Shown: one piece after another, positions 5,369 through 6,113 of the stretch
How the letters are laid out: each line of letters opens with the position of its first letter
Position numbering within the stretch: position 1 is the stretch's first letter
NCBI GenBank assembly: GCA_019234035.1
Contig: JAFALX010000349.1
Coordinates: 1-6,113, forward strand
DNA length: 6,113 nt
From: Candidatus Dormiibacterota bacterium
GTDB lineage: Bacteria; Chloroflexota; Dormibacteria; Aeolococcales; Aeolococcaceae
Direction: 5' to 3'
The notes under the pieces: generated by a model
The model's input: only the letters and a program-made list of their open reading frames with translations
Database searches by the model: none
Told to the model about the DNA's origin: nothing
Made by a program: the position numbers and the translations under genes

Positions 5369-6113
5369 CAGAACTGTTCCCGCCGCCGCGAGGTGCCGAG
5401 GTACGCGTTCTCGAGGTGACGCTGCACGCCCCGGCGCGTCGTCAGGGTGCTGCGGGCGGGATGGTCCATGACGTGGAGTGCATAGAGCTGCTTCAGCCAC
5501 GATGCGTTGCGGAAGACGCGCTGATTCTCGAGAAACTGATGGTGCTCGAGCTTGCGCATGGCGTTGGCGTCGTTGAACTCGCGGATCGCGAGCAGCTGAC
5601 CCTGCCAGCTGTTGTGGTTGTCGAGCAGCACGTCGTCGAAGTACACGTTGGTCAGGGGCAGGTACAGGCAGGGGTCGCCGGTCAAGGCGCGCAGCGCCGC
5701 GCACGTCGACCAGTAGTAGTCGACGTCCACCGTGACGAACCCTATCGGCGCCACCTCGGTGAGGCCACTGAGGAACTGCGGCACCGTCTCGCTCAGATCA
5801 CCCAGGACCAGATTCACCGAGCCGGGCAGCGCGGCGCGCAGCGCATGCTCGTCCATCTGGAAGTCACCCGCCTGGTAGTACTCGGGATGGTCGCGGTAAT
5901 CGTCCGGCGGTGGCATGCCCTCGCCGGTGTCGAACCCGTGCAGGTCGAAATGCACACCGGTCTCACGCGTGACGCGCTGCGCGATGTAGGCCATGTTCAT
6001 GAGGCCGGCGCCGCTGGCGACGCCGAACTCGATGAGCGTGACGCGGCGGATACCGAGACGCTTCGCTTCGTCGGCGGCGCGCAGGATGCCGTACGCGTGC
6101 TGCGGCCGCAGCA
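5368..6113 (-). CDS. Class I SAM-dependent methyltransferase-like protein, 5' end outside the window
   Basis: The visible C-terminal 247 residues remain open through the window edge; the true start lies beyond 6113, so the ATG at 6000 is internal (it falls after the motif I strand). Numbering from the first full codon, LIEFGVASGAG (26-36, Glu28, Gly30, Gly34) is a SAM-binding motif I, HGFDTGEGMP (58-67) is the acidic loop comparable to DTFEGM in the neighbour, VDVDYYWST (128-136) matches the DxDxYxST motif, and VYFDDV (156-161) supplies an Asp pair like the metal site of TylF enzymes. The middle (about 68-90) is Tyr/Pro/Asp-rich, and the C-terminal about 60 residues have no motif I recognise. 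It is probably a methyltransferase or a diverged relative that modifies a sugar or lipid headgroup; the substrate is unknown. It sits upstream of and overlaps the TylF-like gene by one base, so the two are translationally coupled. Proteins of this type are often annotated only as hypothetical. Confidence 0.7.
   Translation of the reverse strand, partial: LRPQHAYGILRAADEAKRLGIRRVTLIEFGVASGAGLMNMAYIAQRVTRETGVHFDLHGFDTGEGMPPPDDYRDHPEYYQAGDFQMDEHALRAALPGSVNLVLGDLSETVPQFLSGLTEVAPIGFVTVDVDYYWSTCAALRALTGDPCLYLPLTNVYFDDVLLDNHNSWQGQLLAIREFNDANAMRKLEHHQFLENQRVFRNASWLKQLYALHVMDHPARSTLTTRRGVQRHLENAYLGTSRRREQF

Noticed and set aside
5369..5704. N-terminal extension of the TylF-like methyltransferase to 5704
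   Set aside because: It overlaps the well-supported upstream methyltransferase-like gene in another frame, has Arg/Pro-rich low-complexity content, and the ATG at 5368 gives the usual family length.

Overview
This window is GC-rich bacterial chromosomal DNA from a cell-envelope region. The GC content, the strong GC bias at third codon positions, GTG starts and the gene families (DUF916-like surface protein, DUF4012 protein, sortase, TylF-like methyltransferases) suggest a high-GC Gram-positive-type lineage such as an actinobacterium or a Chloroflexota/Dormibacterota-like soil bacterium. The sequence has no marker gene that fixes the taxon. I see no RNA genes, insertion sequences, CRISPR array or phage genes.

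Layout. Bases 1-20 look like the 3' half of an intrinsic terminator of a gene off the left edge. Bases 110-1321 (+) encode a secreted, membrane-anchored beta-sandwich protein with an unusual cysteine-rich cytoplasmic tail. It converges on a small dual-specificity-type phosphatase on the minus strand (1360-1848). A 118-base divergent intergenic region with nested GC palindromes (1849-1966) separates the phosphatase from a two-gene plus-strand unit: a DUF4012 protein (1967-3913) and a membrane-anchored sortase (3918-4571), only 4 bases apart. The sortase converges, with an 11-base gap, on a minus-strand pair of methyltransferase-fold genes: a TylF/MycF-like O-methyltransferase (4583-5368) and an upstream partner (5368 to beyond 6113) whose 5' end is cut by the window edge. 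The stop of the upstream gene and the start of the downstream gene overlap in TGATG.

How the genes may work together. Three plus-strand genes make exported or membrane-anchored proteins, and one of these is a transpeptidase able to attach proteins to the envelope. The TylF-type enzymes typically O-methylate sugars, which fits decoration of a surface glycan. A tyrosine/dual-specificity phosphatase is commonly found near envelope polysaccharide genes, where it counters tyrosine kinases. The combined picture, an envelope protein/glycan assembly locus, is inferred from gene content and adjacency; no substrate of the sortase or of the methyltransferases is visible here.

Most remarkable points: the six-cysteine zinc-ribbon-like cytoplasmic tail on the DUF916-like protein, the close DUF4012-sortase pair without a visible sortase substrate, the alanine replacing the usual Ser/Thr after the phosphatase P-loop arginine, the tandem of two diverged methyltransferases sharing one motif skeleton, and the palindrome cluster between the divergent genes.
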